Below are positions 56,464 through 64,000 of a stretch of 64,000 nucleotides of DNA, piece by piece. The stretch comes from Chryseobacterium takakiae (GTDB lineage: Bacteria; Bacteroidota; Bacteroidia; Flavobacteriales; Weeksellaceae), in the NCBI RefSeq assembly GCF_900129385.1, contig NZ_FQVO01000008.1, forward strand, positions 146,448 through 210,447, given 5' to 3'. A model generated the notes under the pieces. It was given only the letters and a program-made list of their open reading frames with translations, made no database searches and had not been told where the DNA came from. How positions within the stretch are numbered: position 1 is the stretch's first letter; the number at the start of each line of letters is the position of its first letter. The translations under genes and the position numbers were made by a program.

Positions 56464-57039
56464 ATGAAGATAAAAAAAGTACTTCATTTCCTGATGCTTG
56501 CTGTTTTTGCCGTATCCGGAATGTCATTGATATCGTGCCTTGAAGACCAGTATACACCAATTCCTGTAAAACTAAGTGACGTTGACGGAAATTACAAAGC
56601 AAGGCTGGCAACCTTCCAAGGAGGGAAAATAAATGAAAAACTAACTGACTTCAATGCTAAAGACAGCCTGATCACTTTCAAAGATTTTCCGGCCAGAGAA
56701 GTGGTAAAGACGGTCATAACAGATCCGGCGAAAGCCGATACTGTTTTAGCACACTTGGGTAAAGTAGAATATAAAATAAAATTCAAATCCAAGCTGAATA
56801 CCGGGCAGAATGTGGTAGAACTTGCTTTAGAGCCTCAGGTAATGGTTTTCCAGATTCCTGTTGAAGGGGTAATAAAAAATGTTTCCGTGAAGATGACAGC
56901 AAAGCAGAAAGGTTTTTATGTAGGATATGACACTTCCCTGAGATTTGCCTGGGAAGCGGAAAAAATAACTGTCGGAGGGACAGATGTTGCCCCTTATCAG
57001 GTTATAAAATATGAAGTTCCCATCAGTATTAAGAATTAA
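56464..57039 (+). CDS. DUF4840 lipoprotein
   Basis: 191 residues from the ATG at 56464. Leader with lipobox MSLISC at residue 25 or so. DUF4840 landmarks: DVDGNYKARLATF at the start of the mature domain and FYVGYDTSLRFAWEAEKI near the end, with beta strands VEYKIKFKSKL and VVELALEPQVMVFQIP between. Surface or periplasm lipoprotein of unknown function. A GCCTC...GAGGC hairpin follows at 57055-57088, partly inside the next promoter. Confidence 0.8.
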   Translation: MKIKKVLHFLMLAVFAVSGMSLISCLEDQYTPIPVKLSDVDGNYKARLATFQGGKINEKLTDFNAKDSLITFKDFPAREVVKTVITDPAKADTVLAHLGKVEYKIKFKSKLNTGQNVVELALEPQVMVFQIPVEGVIKNVSVKMTAKQKGFYVGYDTSLRFAWEAEKITVGGTDVAPYQVIKYEVPISIKN

Positions 57040-57054
57040 TAGTAGTTTTTTACA

Positions 57055-57090
57055 GATAGGCCGGCCTCAATTTGAGGCTGTCTATCTTTG
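57055..57090 (+). promoter_or_regulatory. Hairpin and -7 element upstream of the ECF sigma gene
   Basis: GCCTC-AATTT-GAGGC with outer GATAG/CTATC arms (57055-57087) forms a terminator-like hairpin for the DUF4840 gene, and its 3' part merges into TATCTTTG (57083-57090), a -7 element 46 bp before the sigma start codon. Confidence 0.5.
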
Positions 57091-57135
57091 TATTATGTTA
57101 AATGGATGATGGTCGGTGTGATGCCATAATAGTCA

Positions 57136-57702
57136 ATGAAAGAAAATAACGAGCAGGTTTTGGTAAGCCGTCTTTTACAAAAAGAAGAAGCGGCCTGGAG
57201 AGAGCTTTTTGAAGCTTATTCAGGTAGTCTTGCCTATGTATGTTCGAGATATATCATTGACAGGGATCAGGTAAATGACGTTTTGCAGAACAGCTTTATC
57301 AAAATGTTTCGGTCTATTGATGCTTTTGAATACAGAGGATATGGTTCTCTGAAAGCATGGATCACCAGAATTGCAGTCAATGAATCTTTACAACATATTA
57401 AACAAAATGCAGGTTTCAAAATTATAGCTGATGAAACCGATATTCCGGATATTGAAATGGAAGAAGAGCCTGATCTGGACGAAATTTCACAGCAGGAAAT
57501 TATGGAAATGATCAAGACACTTCCTGATGGGTACAGAACGGTTTTCAACCTTTTTGTTTTTGAGGAAAAAAGTCATAAAGAAATTGCAGAGATCCTGGGA
57601 ATTGCAGAAAATTCTTCAGCATCGCAGTTTCACAGGGCAAAATCAATGCTTGCCCGGAAAATAAAAGAATATAAAATGTCTAAAACAGCGCAATATGAGT
57701 AA
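57136..57702 (+). CDS. ECF RNA polymerase sigma factor
   Basis: 188 residues. Region 2: EAAWRELFEAYSGSLAYVC, DQVNDVLQNSFIKMFRSIDAFEYRG (key residues D-V-L-Q-N-S-F) and SLKAWITRIAVNESLQH. Region 4: MEMIKTLPDGYRTVFNLFVFEEKSHKEIAEILGI with the helix-turn-helix NSSASQFHRAKSMLARKI (both quoted in part). It directs RNA polymerase to a small regulon. The stop overlaps the start of the next gene by 8 bp, as usual for a sigma and its cognate regulator. Confidence 0.94.
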   Translation: MKENNEQVLVSRLLQKEEAAWRELFEAYSGSLAYVCSRYIIDRDQVNDVLQNSFIKMFRSIDAFEYRGYGSLKAWITRIAVNESLQHIKQNAGFKIIADETDIPDIEMEEEPDLDEISQQEIMEMIKTLPDGYRTVFNLFVFEEKSHKEIAEILGIAENSSASQFHRAKSMLARKIKEYKMSKTAQYE

Positions 57703-59059
57703 TGAATGGTTAAATGATCTGCGCAGAAAAATGGAAGATCACACAGAAGATGTTCCTGATGGATTGTGGAAAAATATCAGGGAAGAACTATTTGTGGAAG
57801 ACGAGAACAACGGCATTCCCGGTTCCGTTCCGAACGATCTCAAAGCGCAGAAGGCTGTTATTGAATTTAACCGGCCGTTAATGTATCGTATTGTCGGTGT
57901 TGCTGCGACGGCTATTATATTCATGATTCTGGGCGGGCTATTTGATTTTACCGGAAAAAAAGATAAACCTGAAATTAAAGAAGAATATACGGCAAAGGAA
58001 AATGCTCAGAACGAGCCGATTGCTGATTATATCGAAAAAAAATCAATTAAATACATTGATATACAAGATTTTAGTTCTATTCAAAAAGGGCAAGAAAATC
58101 AGGGTTTAATACAAGACTATTTTAAAGATTATTTACCGACTGTCAAACTTTCATCAGGAATTAATCAGGTTAGCAAATCAGAAATTAATCTCCAAAATAA
58201 AACTTTTGCTGAAAATAAACCAGCTCAGCAAGAAAACGCGGGAGCTACTACGGAAAATCCGCTTTTTGAAGAAACAGCGGAGACCTATCCTTTGATGACA
58301 AAAGAAGAAAGAAAAAAGAAGGAAGAAGCTGAAAAAACGAAAAATCTGGCATTCAACAAAGCAAAAAGAAACTGGATACTGGGCTTGGGAACCGGTAATG
58401 CCACATCAAATTCTACCGATCAGTTCCCGGGTTATGCATCACTCACCGGAGCTACACCCTCTCTTCCTGAAATGTGGAGTCTGGGATCCGGCGAAGATCC
58501 GCTGATGTCCATTCTTCTGGCTAATCAGGATAAAAAAGTTGATGCCACCATCAGGCACAAAACACCCGTTACTTTTGGGGTTTCTGTTTACAAAAATGTA
58601 GGCAAAAAATGGAGCATCGGGACAGGGATCAATTATACTAAGCTTTCCGCAGAGCTTACGTCCGGAAGCCAGTCGGATTTCATTAGCAGTGAGCAGAATA
58701 TTCATTATGTAGGAATTCCGGTTCAGGTAAATTATAATGTTGTCCAAAAAGGAGCCTTTACGGGCTATATCACAGGAGGAGGTGCAGTTGAAAAAGCAGT
58801 TTCCGGCAATATCAAGACGAAATATATTGTAGACGGCTCGGTAAAGCAGGAACTCAAAGAAGATATTCGTGAAAAACCGGTTCAGGTTTCTGTGAATTCG
58901 GCTGTAGGAGTTCAGTTTAAGGTGGTAAAATACATCGGCATTTATGCCGAGCCCGGACTTGGTTATCATTTTAAAGATAACAGTTCGCTAAAAACGATTT
59001 ATAAAGAAAACCCTTTGAATTTTAATCTAAAGTTCGGAGTCAGAATAGCATTGGATTAA
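57695..59059 (+). CDS. ECF-partner protein: cytoplasmic head, one TM helix, C-terminal barrel-like domain
   Basis: 454 residues. Residues 1-60 are cytoplasmic, starting SNEWLNDLRRKMEDHTEDVPDGLWKNI and resembling the anti-sigma head used by Bacteroidota ECF partners (quoted in part). Residues 66-87 are one membrane helix (YRIVGVAATAIIFMILGGLF). A long charged linker of about 130 residues follows (KEERKKKEEAEKTKNLAF), then about 220 residues of amphipathic strands (TPVTFGVSVYKNVGKKWSIG, YVGIPVQVNYNVVQKGAFT, PVQVSVNSAVGVQFKVV, FNLKFGVRIALD at the end) as in PorT-like outer-membrane barrels. It overlaps the sigma gene by 8 bp. An inner-membrane anchor plus a barrel in one chain is unusual. Confidence 0.8.
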   Translation: MSNEWLNDLRRKMEDHTEDVPDGLWKNIREELFVEDENNGIPGSVPNDLKAQKAVIEFNRPLMYRIVGVAATAIIFMILGGLFDFTGKKDKPEIKEEYTAKENAQNEPIADYIEKKSIKYIDIQDFSSIQKGQENQGLIQDYFKDYLPTVKLSSGINQVSKSEINLQNKTFAENKPAQQENAGATTENPLFEETAETYPLMTKEERKKKEEAEKTKNLAFNKAKRNWILGLGTGNATSNSTDQFPGYASLTGATPSLPEMWSLGSGEDPLMSILLANQDKKVDATIRHKTPVTFGVSVYKNVGKKWSIGTGINYTKLSAELTSGSQSDFISSEQNIHYVGIPVQVNYNVVQKGAFTGYITGGGAVEKAVSGNIKTKYIVDGSVKQELKEDIREKPVQVSVNSAVGVQFKVVKYIGIYAEPGLGYHFKDNSSLKTIYKENPLNFNLKFGVRIALD

Positions 59060-59088
59060 AATAATTTAAATCACAAAAATAATTGTAT

Positions 59089-60060
59089 ATGAAAACAAAA
59101 CTAATTTTTTTAAGCTTTTTATTGTTAAGTTTTTTACAGGTGAAAGCACAGCAATGCACCCCTGAAATTACCAGTCCGAGACTGGGAACCCTGTTTCCGG
59201 AAAAAATCGTTTTCTGCAATACGGAGACGGAAACCCTTTCTACCACCCAAACATATGGAACGTACCAATGGTACAGACAACAGTGGGACTGGCAGACCCC
59301 CAATAACAATCCGTGGGTAGCAATTCCCGGTGCGACCTCACAAACTTTAACCATCAACGGTAATGATGATATGCTGTATTATTTCAAAGTTGAAGTAACA
59401 CAAAATGACTGTACTGCTGAAAGCACTGCGGTTCTTGCAGACGGCTATGCGTACGGACTTCCATTTATGATGGCAGACTTCCAGCCGGGAACTTTTGAGG
59501 AAACCGCACCCGGAGTGTATAACGTCTGTGACGGAGCATCAGTGCAGCTTAATGACGGTTTCCCACAGCTTTACGGTACGCATACGTGGTTTAAATGCCT
59601 TCCCGGAAGCAATCCTCCTTTACCAACTGACCCTTGTATCATTGCAGGGGAGACCGGAGACTCATATACCGCTGTCAATTCCGGAACTTTCGGATTTTAT
59701 GCCTGTACGGAATATTGTCCGGATCAGTGCGAGATGCTGAGTGATTTTGCATTTATCACCTTAAACTTCGGAACATTTAGTTTCTGCTCCAATCTCGGAA
59801 CGGGAGAAACAAAACCAAAGGAAAATAATCTCAGCGTTTATCCGAATCCTGCATCACAGGTTATTTACATCGGAAAAGAATCTGATAAGAAGTATCCTGA
59901 AGTTTCGATCATTGATATGTCAGGGAAGCTGATCCTGCAAAAAAAGGATCACCAGTTCTCTGAGGCTATTGACGTAAGTGCCATCGTTCCGGGAACGTAT
60001 TTTATTGTTTCTAAATCTGCGAAAGGAAAAGTGTATAAGAATAAATTTATCAAGAAGTAA
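59089..60060 (+). CDS. T9SS-exported protein with type A sorting domain
   Basis: 323 residues from the ATG at 59089; an upstream TTG is in frame. Signal peptide ends near residue 20 (LLSFLQVKAQ-QC). The central part has Ig-like/PKD-type repeats with aromatic strands (YGTYQWYRQQWDWQTPNN, GTHTWFKCLPG) and many cysteines (about ten). The C-terminal 75 residues carry the type A CTD: ENNLSVYPNPASQVIYIGKE, VSIIDMSGKLILQKKDH, VPGTYFIVSKSAKGKVYKNKFIKK (key: YPNP...MSGKL...PGTYF...KFIKK, each quoted in part). It is therefore exported by the Por secretion system and attached to the cell surface. Function of the domain is unknown. Confidence 0.88.
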   Translation: MKTKLIFLSFLLLSFLQVKAQQCTPEITSPRLGTLFPEKIVFCNTETETLSTTQTYGTYQWYRQQWDWQTPNNNPWVAIPGATSQTLTINGNDDMLYYFKVEVTQNDCTAESTAVLADGYAYGLPFMMADFQPGTFEETAPGVYNVCDGASVQLNDGFPQLYGTHTWFKCLPGSNPPLPTDPCIIAGETGDSYTAVNSGTFGFYACTEYCPDQCEMLSDFAFITLNFGTFSFCSNLGTGETKPKENNLSVYPNPASQVIYIGKESDKKYPEVSIIDMSGKLILQKKDHQFSEAIDVSAIVPGTYFIVSKSAKGKVYKNKFIKK

Positions 60061-60092
60061 ATTTTTTGAGATCTTTTGGATTGAATTGATTG

Positions 60093-60121
60093 AAAGGCCC
60101 GGAGTTGATTCCGGGCTTTTC
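60093..60121 (+). terminator. Terminator after the T9SS cargo gene
   Basis: Stem AGGCCCGGA / TCCGGGCTT (one G-T pair), six-base loop, followed by TTTTCTTTTA. Confidence 0.75.
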
Positions 60122-60164
60122 TTTTATACTTAAATATTGCGCTCATCGATTAGAAAAAATATTT

Positions 60165-60172
60165 TATTTTTG
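60165..60172 (+). promoter_or_regulatory. -7 promoter element of the ComM-type ATPase gene
   Basis: TATTTTTG, 16 bp before the start codon. -33 element not found at the usual spacing. Confidence 0.45.
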
Positions 60173-60188
60173 CATCAAAACACAGACG

Positions 60189-61724
60189 ATGCTGATTAAA
60201 ATTTATGGAAGTGCAATACACGGCGTCTCGGCGCAAACCATTACGATTGAAGTTAATGTAGACACAGGAGGAGTCGGCTATCACCTCGTTGGACTTCCCG
60301 ACAACGCCATCAAAGAAAGCAGTTACAGAATTTCCGCCGCGCTGAAAAATGTCGGTTATAAAATTCCCGGAAAGAAAATTACGATTAATATGGCTCCCGC
60401 CGATCTTCGTAAAGAAGGAGCTGCCTATGATCTGAGCATTGCCATCGGAATTCTTGCTGCCTCCGACCAGATTCTTGCCGAAAATATCCAGGACTATATC
60501 ATTATGGGAGAACTTTCTCTCGATGGAACCTTACAGCCGGTAAAAGGGGTTTTACCGATTGCCATACAAGCGAGGGAAGAAGGTTTTAAAGGAATCATTC
60601 TTCCGAAACAAAATACGCGTGAAGCGGCTATTGTAAACAATCTCAATGTTTTTGCTGCCGAAAATATAAAAGAAGTCATTGATTTCTTTAACGAAAGAAA
60701 ACCGCTGGAAAAAATTGAAATCGATACGAGAAAAGAATTCCAGGAAAAAATTAATGACTTCCCGTTTGATTTTTCAGAAGTGAAAGGGCAGGAGACCGCA
60801 AAACGGGCAATGGAAGTTGCAGCAGCGGGCGGACATAATATTATTTTAATCGGGCCTCCGGGAAGCGGAAAAACAATGCTTGCCAAGAGGGTTCCCAGCA
60901 TTTTGCCTCCGCTCAGTTTAAAGGAAGCACTGGAAACAACAAAAATCCATTCCGTAGCCGGGAAAATGGGTACGGAAACTTCGCTGATGACGGTTCGTCC
61001 ATTCCGTGCACCGCATCATACGATCTCTGATGTGGCGCTTGTCGGCGGCGGTGGTTATCCGCAACCCGGTGAAATTTCGCTGGCACACAACGGCGTATTG
61101 TTTCTGGATGAAATGCCTGAATTTAAAAGAACCGTGCTGGAAGTGATGCGGCAGCCTCTGGAAGACCGGGAAGTGACCATTTCCCGTGCGAAATTTACGG
61201 TAAACTATCCCGCAAGTTTTATGCTGGTTGCCTCCATGAATCCAAGTCCGAGCGGATTTTTCCCTGATGATCCCAATAATACTTCCACGGTGTACGAGAT
61301 GCAGCGGTATATGAATAAGCTTTCCGGGCCGCTTCTGGATAGGATTGATATTCATATTGAAGTGCAGAAAGTGGAGTTTGAACAACTGGCAGAACGAAGA
61401 AAAGGTGAAAAAAGTGAAGATATCAGAAAACGTGTTTTGGTAGCCCGCGAAATTCAAAGAGAGCGCTATAAAGACTTGAAAATAAGCTATAACGCACAAA
61501 TAGGCCCTAAAGAAATTGAACAATATTGTAATCTGGATGAAACTTCCTTCAGCCTCATCAAGACCGCCATGGAAAAGCTGAATCTTTCGGCAAGAGCCTA
61601 CGATCGCATCCTCAAAGTAGCCCGAACTATCGCCGATCTGGAAGAATCTGAAAGTATTCTTTCATATCATGTCTCGGAAGCGATACAGTATAGGAGTTTG
61701 GATAGGGAGTTTTGGAATGGGTAG
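60189..61724 (+). CDS. YifB/ComM-family Mg-chelatase-like AAA ATPase
   Basis: 511 residues from the ATG at 60189; the frame is open 33 codons upstream, through the terminator and promoter, so the longer start is wrong. Lon-like N-domain: SAIHGVSAQTITIEVNVDTG, VGLPDNAIKESSYRI, NMAPADLRKEGAAYDLSIAIG. AAA+ core: VKGQETAKRAMEVAAAGGHN, Walker A IGPPGSGKTMLAKRVPSI, RPFRAPHHTISDVALVGG (sensor), Walker B GVLFLDEMPEF and the ISRAKFTVNYPASFMLVASMNP loop (part quoted). In proteobacteria ComM is a branch-migration helicase for natural transformation. Its role in this phylum is unknown. Confidence 0.95.
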   Translation: MLIKIYGSAIHGVSAQTITIEVNVDTGGVGYHLVGLPDNAIKESSYRISAALKNVGYKIPGKKITINMAPADLRKEGAAYDLSIAIGILAASDQILAENIQDYIIMGELSLDGTLQPVKGVLPIAIQAREEGFKGIILPKQNTREAAIVNNLNVFAAENIKEVIDFFNERKPLEKIEIDTRKEFQEKINDFPFDFSEVKGQETAKRAMEVAAAGGHNIILIGPPGSGKTMLAKRVPSILPPLSLKEALETTKIHSVAGKMGTETSLMTVRPFRAPHHTISDVALVGGGGYPQPGEISLAHNGVLFLDEMPEFKRTVLEVMRQPLEDREVTISRAKFTVNYPASFMLVASMNPSPSGFFPDDPNNTSTVYEMQRYMNKLSGPLLDRIDIHIEVQKVEFEQLAERRKGEKSEDIRKRVLVAREIQRERYKDLKISYNAQIGPKEIEQYCNLDETSFSLIKTAMEKLNLSARAYDRILKVARTIADLEESESILSYHVSEAIQYRSLDREFWNG

Positions 61725-61839
61725 GAATTTATTATTAAAATACGTCAAGTTTTGACGTTGTTGTGATTGATATTTGCAATCAGAGACAGCATATGGCCAT
61801 ATGAATATTGTCTAAACTTTTAACCAAAAAATAATTAAA
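61725..61839. other. Palindromes upstream of the tailspike-like gene
   Basis: ACGTCAA-GTT-TTGACGT hairpin at 61742-61758 (7-bp stem, T-poor after) and the perfect 14-bp palindrome CATATGGCCATATG at 61790-61803. The latter could be an operator for a dimeric regulator. No clear -7 element. Confidence 0.45.
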
Positions 61840-63885
61840 ATGATTTTTACAAATGATTTTTTTGCCACAGGTTCAACCCTTCCAAATGATGATTTAGTTC
61901 AGTTAGTAGACAGTAATACGTCTGAAAATGTTAATTATAAAAAAATTAATGCATGGTATTATGACGTAGGACCTGTAATTGCAGACGGAATTATTATAAG
62001 AAAAAGATATGATATTCCTACTGGCACTTATGAATATTATGCATTAACAAGCTTTCTATCAGGAAAACCAATCAATATTGAATTATTTGGAGCAAAGGGC
62101 AATTCCAGGACAGATGACACTCTTGCCTTTATCAATGCTGCAAAATTTGTTAATGGGCTTCCTGATTTTGTTTCTGTAGATATAAATGATTCAAATGAAA
62201 ATTGGTCTCTGGAAAAGCAATCGGTTACCATAGTTGGAAATAGTCCCATCGGATATAAGATCTTAGATACAATTAAATTTGAAAAACCTGTTAATTTCTT
62301 AGTCGATACAATTTTCTACAGAGGCGAAAAAAATAAGGCTGCCTTAATTTTTCAGAATAGCCATAAGAACGTAATTGATACTAATGTGACGGCAAAGCCA
62401 GGTGCAGAGTTTACTTCCGAAGATTATATCGGGGTCTGGATTCAAGGAGCTGCTTATTCAAAAATAAAAGTAGGCGCTTCTTTCTTCACAAAAGGTATAG
62501 TTTGTGAGGCTAACAAAGTTCCGGGATTATTTGAAGGATTTGCCTGGAATGATATTGAACTCAAATCATTACAAAGTAATCTGGAATCTTTTGTAATCAG
62601 AAATACAAATGATGGCTGGGCAAATGCAAATAGAGTAACAGGAGGAGAGTTTGGCTCATTTCGGGGGCAGATTAATGAAAGCCAGCCAATCAACAGAAAA
62701 AGAGCTTTTATTAAGTTTGAGAAAGACGGACTTTCTTCAGGGTGTAATTCTTGGTTGTTTTTAAATCAGTCATTTGAAGGGAAACTTCTGGGGATTAATG
62801 AAAATGAACTTGTAGAAACGCTTTGCTTTGATTTTTCCGCGGCTCCATGTTATGGAATTTCTATTGTGGAACCAAGAATTGAAAATGTAAACGATAACAG
62901 AGCCGGCATATTTCATACAGGATCTCAGTTTGAATTCAAATCTAATCAATATACTTCAGTAACAGATTTTACTGATCAAAATAACATACGGTATATTGGT
63001 GAAAATCCAATTGTGCTATTGGACGAAAATTTAAATGATGATTTCAAGATCAACAGGATGATTAATAATTACAGGCATACTTATGTGAAAAAGTTGGAAC
63101 CGTATAATGACAGAACGGGCCTTTTTCCAGATGCTTATTATGCTAATAGATTTTGTCAGATTTTTAAAATCAATAGTCACAATACAAGGCTTTGGGTAAA
63201 ATGGTACAGAAAGTCAGAAATTGTACTGTTTGATGAAAATAAAGACATAATTAATGATCTTACCAAACTTACTCAACAAATTTCTTTGTTTGATTACAGG
63301 CCGCAAGATTATTATATTCCTGATAATGGTCCAGCACTTACTAATAAAACAATACTTATTGGAAATGAATCAAACAGTGATTTCGTTAATAGCATGACAT
63401 TTATTGAAGAAGCTAAATATGTAGGAATTATTCAGCAGCCATATCCGAATTCAAGGCTTAAAGTAATGCTAAATCAGAATGATAAAGGAAAAATAGAAAA
63501 GGTGAAGTTCTTAGGAGTAGCTACCGATACTTACCCAACAATTAATAATCCATCTGATATGGCTAGGTTTAGTTTTAATACAGGTGAAAAGTTTTATGAT
63601 TACACAACATTTCAGACGTCAGTTATAAAAAAATCAGGTGTTAATGCTGCTGTATCGGGCTATACTGTAGATACAGTTGCCGGTTCCAGGAAATTTATTA
63701 TTAATACCGGTGCAATAAACGAAATAGCGGAAGGACATCTATTTTATTTAACAGCAAATGGAGGGAACAGATTTTTCAGAATTACAGAATTAAACGGGAA
63801 TATTATTACAACTGATTTACCATCAGATGTTACATTAAGCGGTACAGCCATTACCTTCCCGGTTTGCACATTTGAAACGTATTAA
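61840..63885 (+). CDS. Tailspike-like protein with pectate-lyase-type repeat domain
   Basis: 681 residues, no signal peptide. Residues 80-110 read NIELFGAKGNSRTDDTLAFI, the start of the Pectate_lyase_3 beta-helix domain (FGAxGDGxxDDTxAI) that phage tailspikes and related glycan hydrolases share. Before it, residues 1-75 form a small head (LVQLVDSNTSENVNYKKINAWY). The centre is beta-helical in look, with Asn-rich strands. C-terminal 200 residues (SMTFIEEAKYVGIIQQPYPN; FRITELNGNIITTDLPSDV) end in a small beta domain. Catalytic residues cannot be told. It is more AT-rich than neighbours. No other phage genes are seen before the window ends. Confidence 0.6.
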   Translation: MIFTNDFFATGSTLPNDDLVQLVDSNTSENVNYKKINAWYYDVGPVIADGIIIRKRYDIPTGTYEYYALTSFLSGKPINIELFGAKGNSRTDDTLAFINAAKFVNGLPDFVSVDINDSNENWSLEKQSVTIVGNSPIGYKILDTIKFEKPVNFLVDTIFYRGEKNKAALIFQNSHKNVIDTNVTAKPGAEFTSEDYIGVWIQGAAYSKIKVGASFFTKGIVCEANKVPGLFEGFAWNDIELKSLQSNLESFVIRNTNDGWANANRVTGGEFGSFRGQINESQPINRKRAFIKFEKDGLSSGCNSWLFLNQSFEGKLLGINENELVETLCFDFSAAPCYGISIVEPRIENVNDNRAGIFHTGSQFEFKSNQYTSVTDFTDQNNIRYIGENPIVLLDENLNDDFKINRMINNYRHTYVKKLEPYNDRTGLFPDAYYANRFCQIFKINSHNTRLWVKWYRKSEIVLFDENKDIINDLTKLTQQISLFDYRPQDYYIPDNGPALTNKTILIGNESNSDFVNSMTFIEEAKYVGIIQQPYPNSRLKVMLNQNDKGKIEKVKFLGVATDTYPTINNPSDMARFSFNTGEKFYDYTTFQTSVIKKSGVNAAVSGYTVDTVAGSRKFIINTGAINEIAEGHLFYLTANGGNRFFRITELNGNIITTDLPSDVTLSGTAITFPVCTFETY

Positions 63886-63907
63886 TTCCACTTTAATAGA
63901 GACACAG

Positions 63908-63938
63908 AAGCCGTCTCACAACTGAGGCGGTTTTTTTT
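63908..63938 (+). terminator. Terminator after the tailspike-like gene
   Basis: Stem AAGCCGTCTC / GAGGCGGTTT (two G-T pairs), ACAACT loop, then eight T. It ends the last transcript of the window; 63939-64000 is AT-rich and shows nothing. Confidence 0.8.
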
Positions 63939-64000
63939 ATTAAAAAAAGTTGTAATATTAGCGAGTATTTTGTATATTTATCTGGTAATCAGTCATATAT

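Noticed and set aside
60918..61523. 201-codon antisense ORF inside the ComM-type ATPase gene
   Set aside because: Shadow of a highly conserved AAA+ gene; His/Phe-rich and without any domain.

Overview
The window looks like chromosome from a Flavobacteriia member close to Chryseobacterium (Weeksellaceae). The reasons are low G+C, promoters of the Bacteroidota type (TAnnTTTG at -7), A-rich translation starts instead of strong Shine-Dalgarno sites, a type IX secretion C-terminal signal, a TonB-dependent receptor, and house-keeping proteins with flavobacterial traits (an endonuclease III without its Fe-S cysteines, an AccD without its zinc-ribbon cysteines, fused SpmA/SpmB). No plasmid, integrase, transposase or CRISPR array is visible. 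Gene order reads as ordinary chromosome with several accessory patches.

Layout. 1-5.7 kb: the end of a TonB-dependent receptor, a periplasmic helical-repeat protein, then a LytS/LytTR two-component locus. Its histidine kinase carries a C-terminal 2TM domain, and three free 2TM proteins plus an isoprenylcysteine-methyltransferase-like membrane protein lie between kinase and regulator. 5.7-8.2 kb: an unrecognised 298-residue protein, a GRDP-like membrane protein with a Gly/Ser/Cys tail, and small membrane proteins. 8.2-16.6 kb: mnmA, a small beta-barrel, clpC, two glycosyltransferases, sufE, a tiny lipoprotein and two identical tRNA-Val genes. 16.7-23.5 kb: folC, a tolC/sprT-like/mannose-1-phosphate guanylyltransferase run, a GNAT enzyme, bcp and nth. 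23.5-30 kb: DinB-like, DUF1398 and DUF885 proteins, an acidic orphan and an exbB-exbD-tonB set. 30-38 kb (mostly minus strand): SpmAB-like protein, accD, fba, nadK with a CBS protein, a SpoU methyltransferase and a bestrophin. 38.5-47.5 kb: a cupin/JmjC-like protein, mutS, a cluster of secreted TonB-C-terminal-like proteins with one broken copy, a YARHG lipoprotein and a HI0933-type flavoprotein. 47.8-56.2 kb: thioesterase, thiL, pepT, HMG-CoA-lyase-like protein, sulfurtransferase, a calpain-type protease with a small partner gene, then sufT-like, DEDDy exonuclease and csaA. 56.4-64 kb: DUF4840 lipoprotein, an ECF sigma factor with a TM-plus-barrel partner, a T9SS cargo protein, a ComM-type AAA ATPase and a lone tailspike-like protein.

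The loci most worth pursuing are the 2TM/LytS/LytTR membrane cluster, the calpain plus small protein operon, the ECF sigma/TM-barrel pair, and the GRDP-like protein with its cysteine tail. Among non-coding signals, the best are a long hairpin element at about 14.5 kb, two related TTAACGC-bounded repeats at 10.2 and 38.2 kb, and a promoter-plus-terminator pair near 36.6 kb that could define a very short RNA. A decayed TonB-like gene lies at 43.05-43.19 kb. All domain calls rest on reading motifs by eye; no database search was run.
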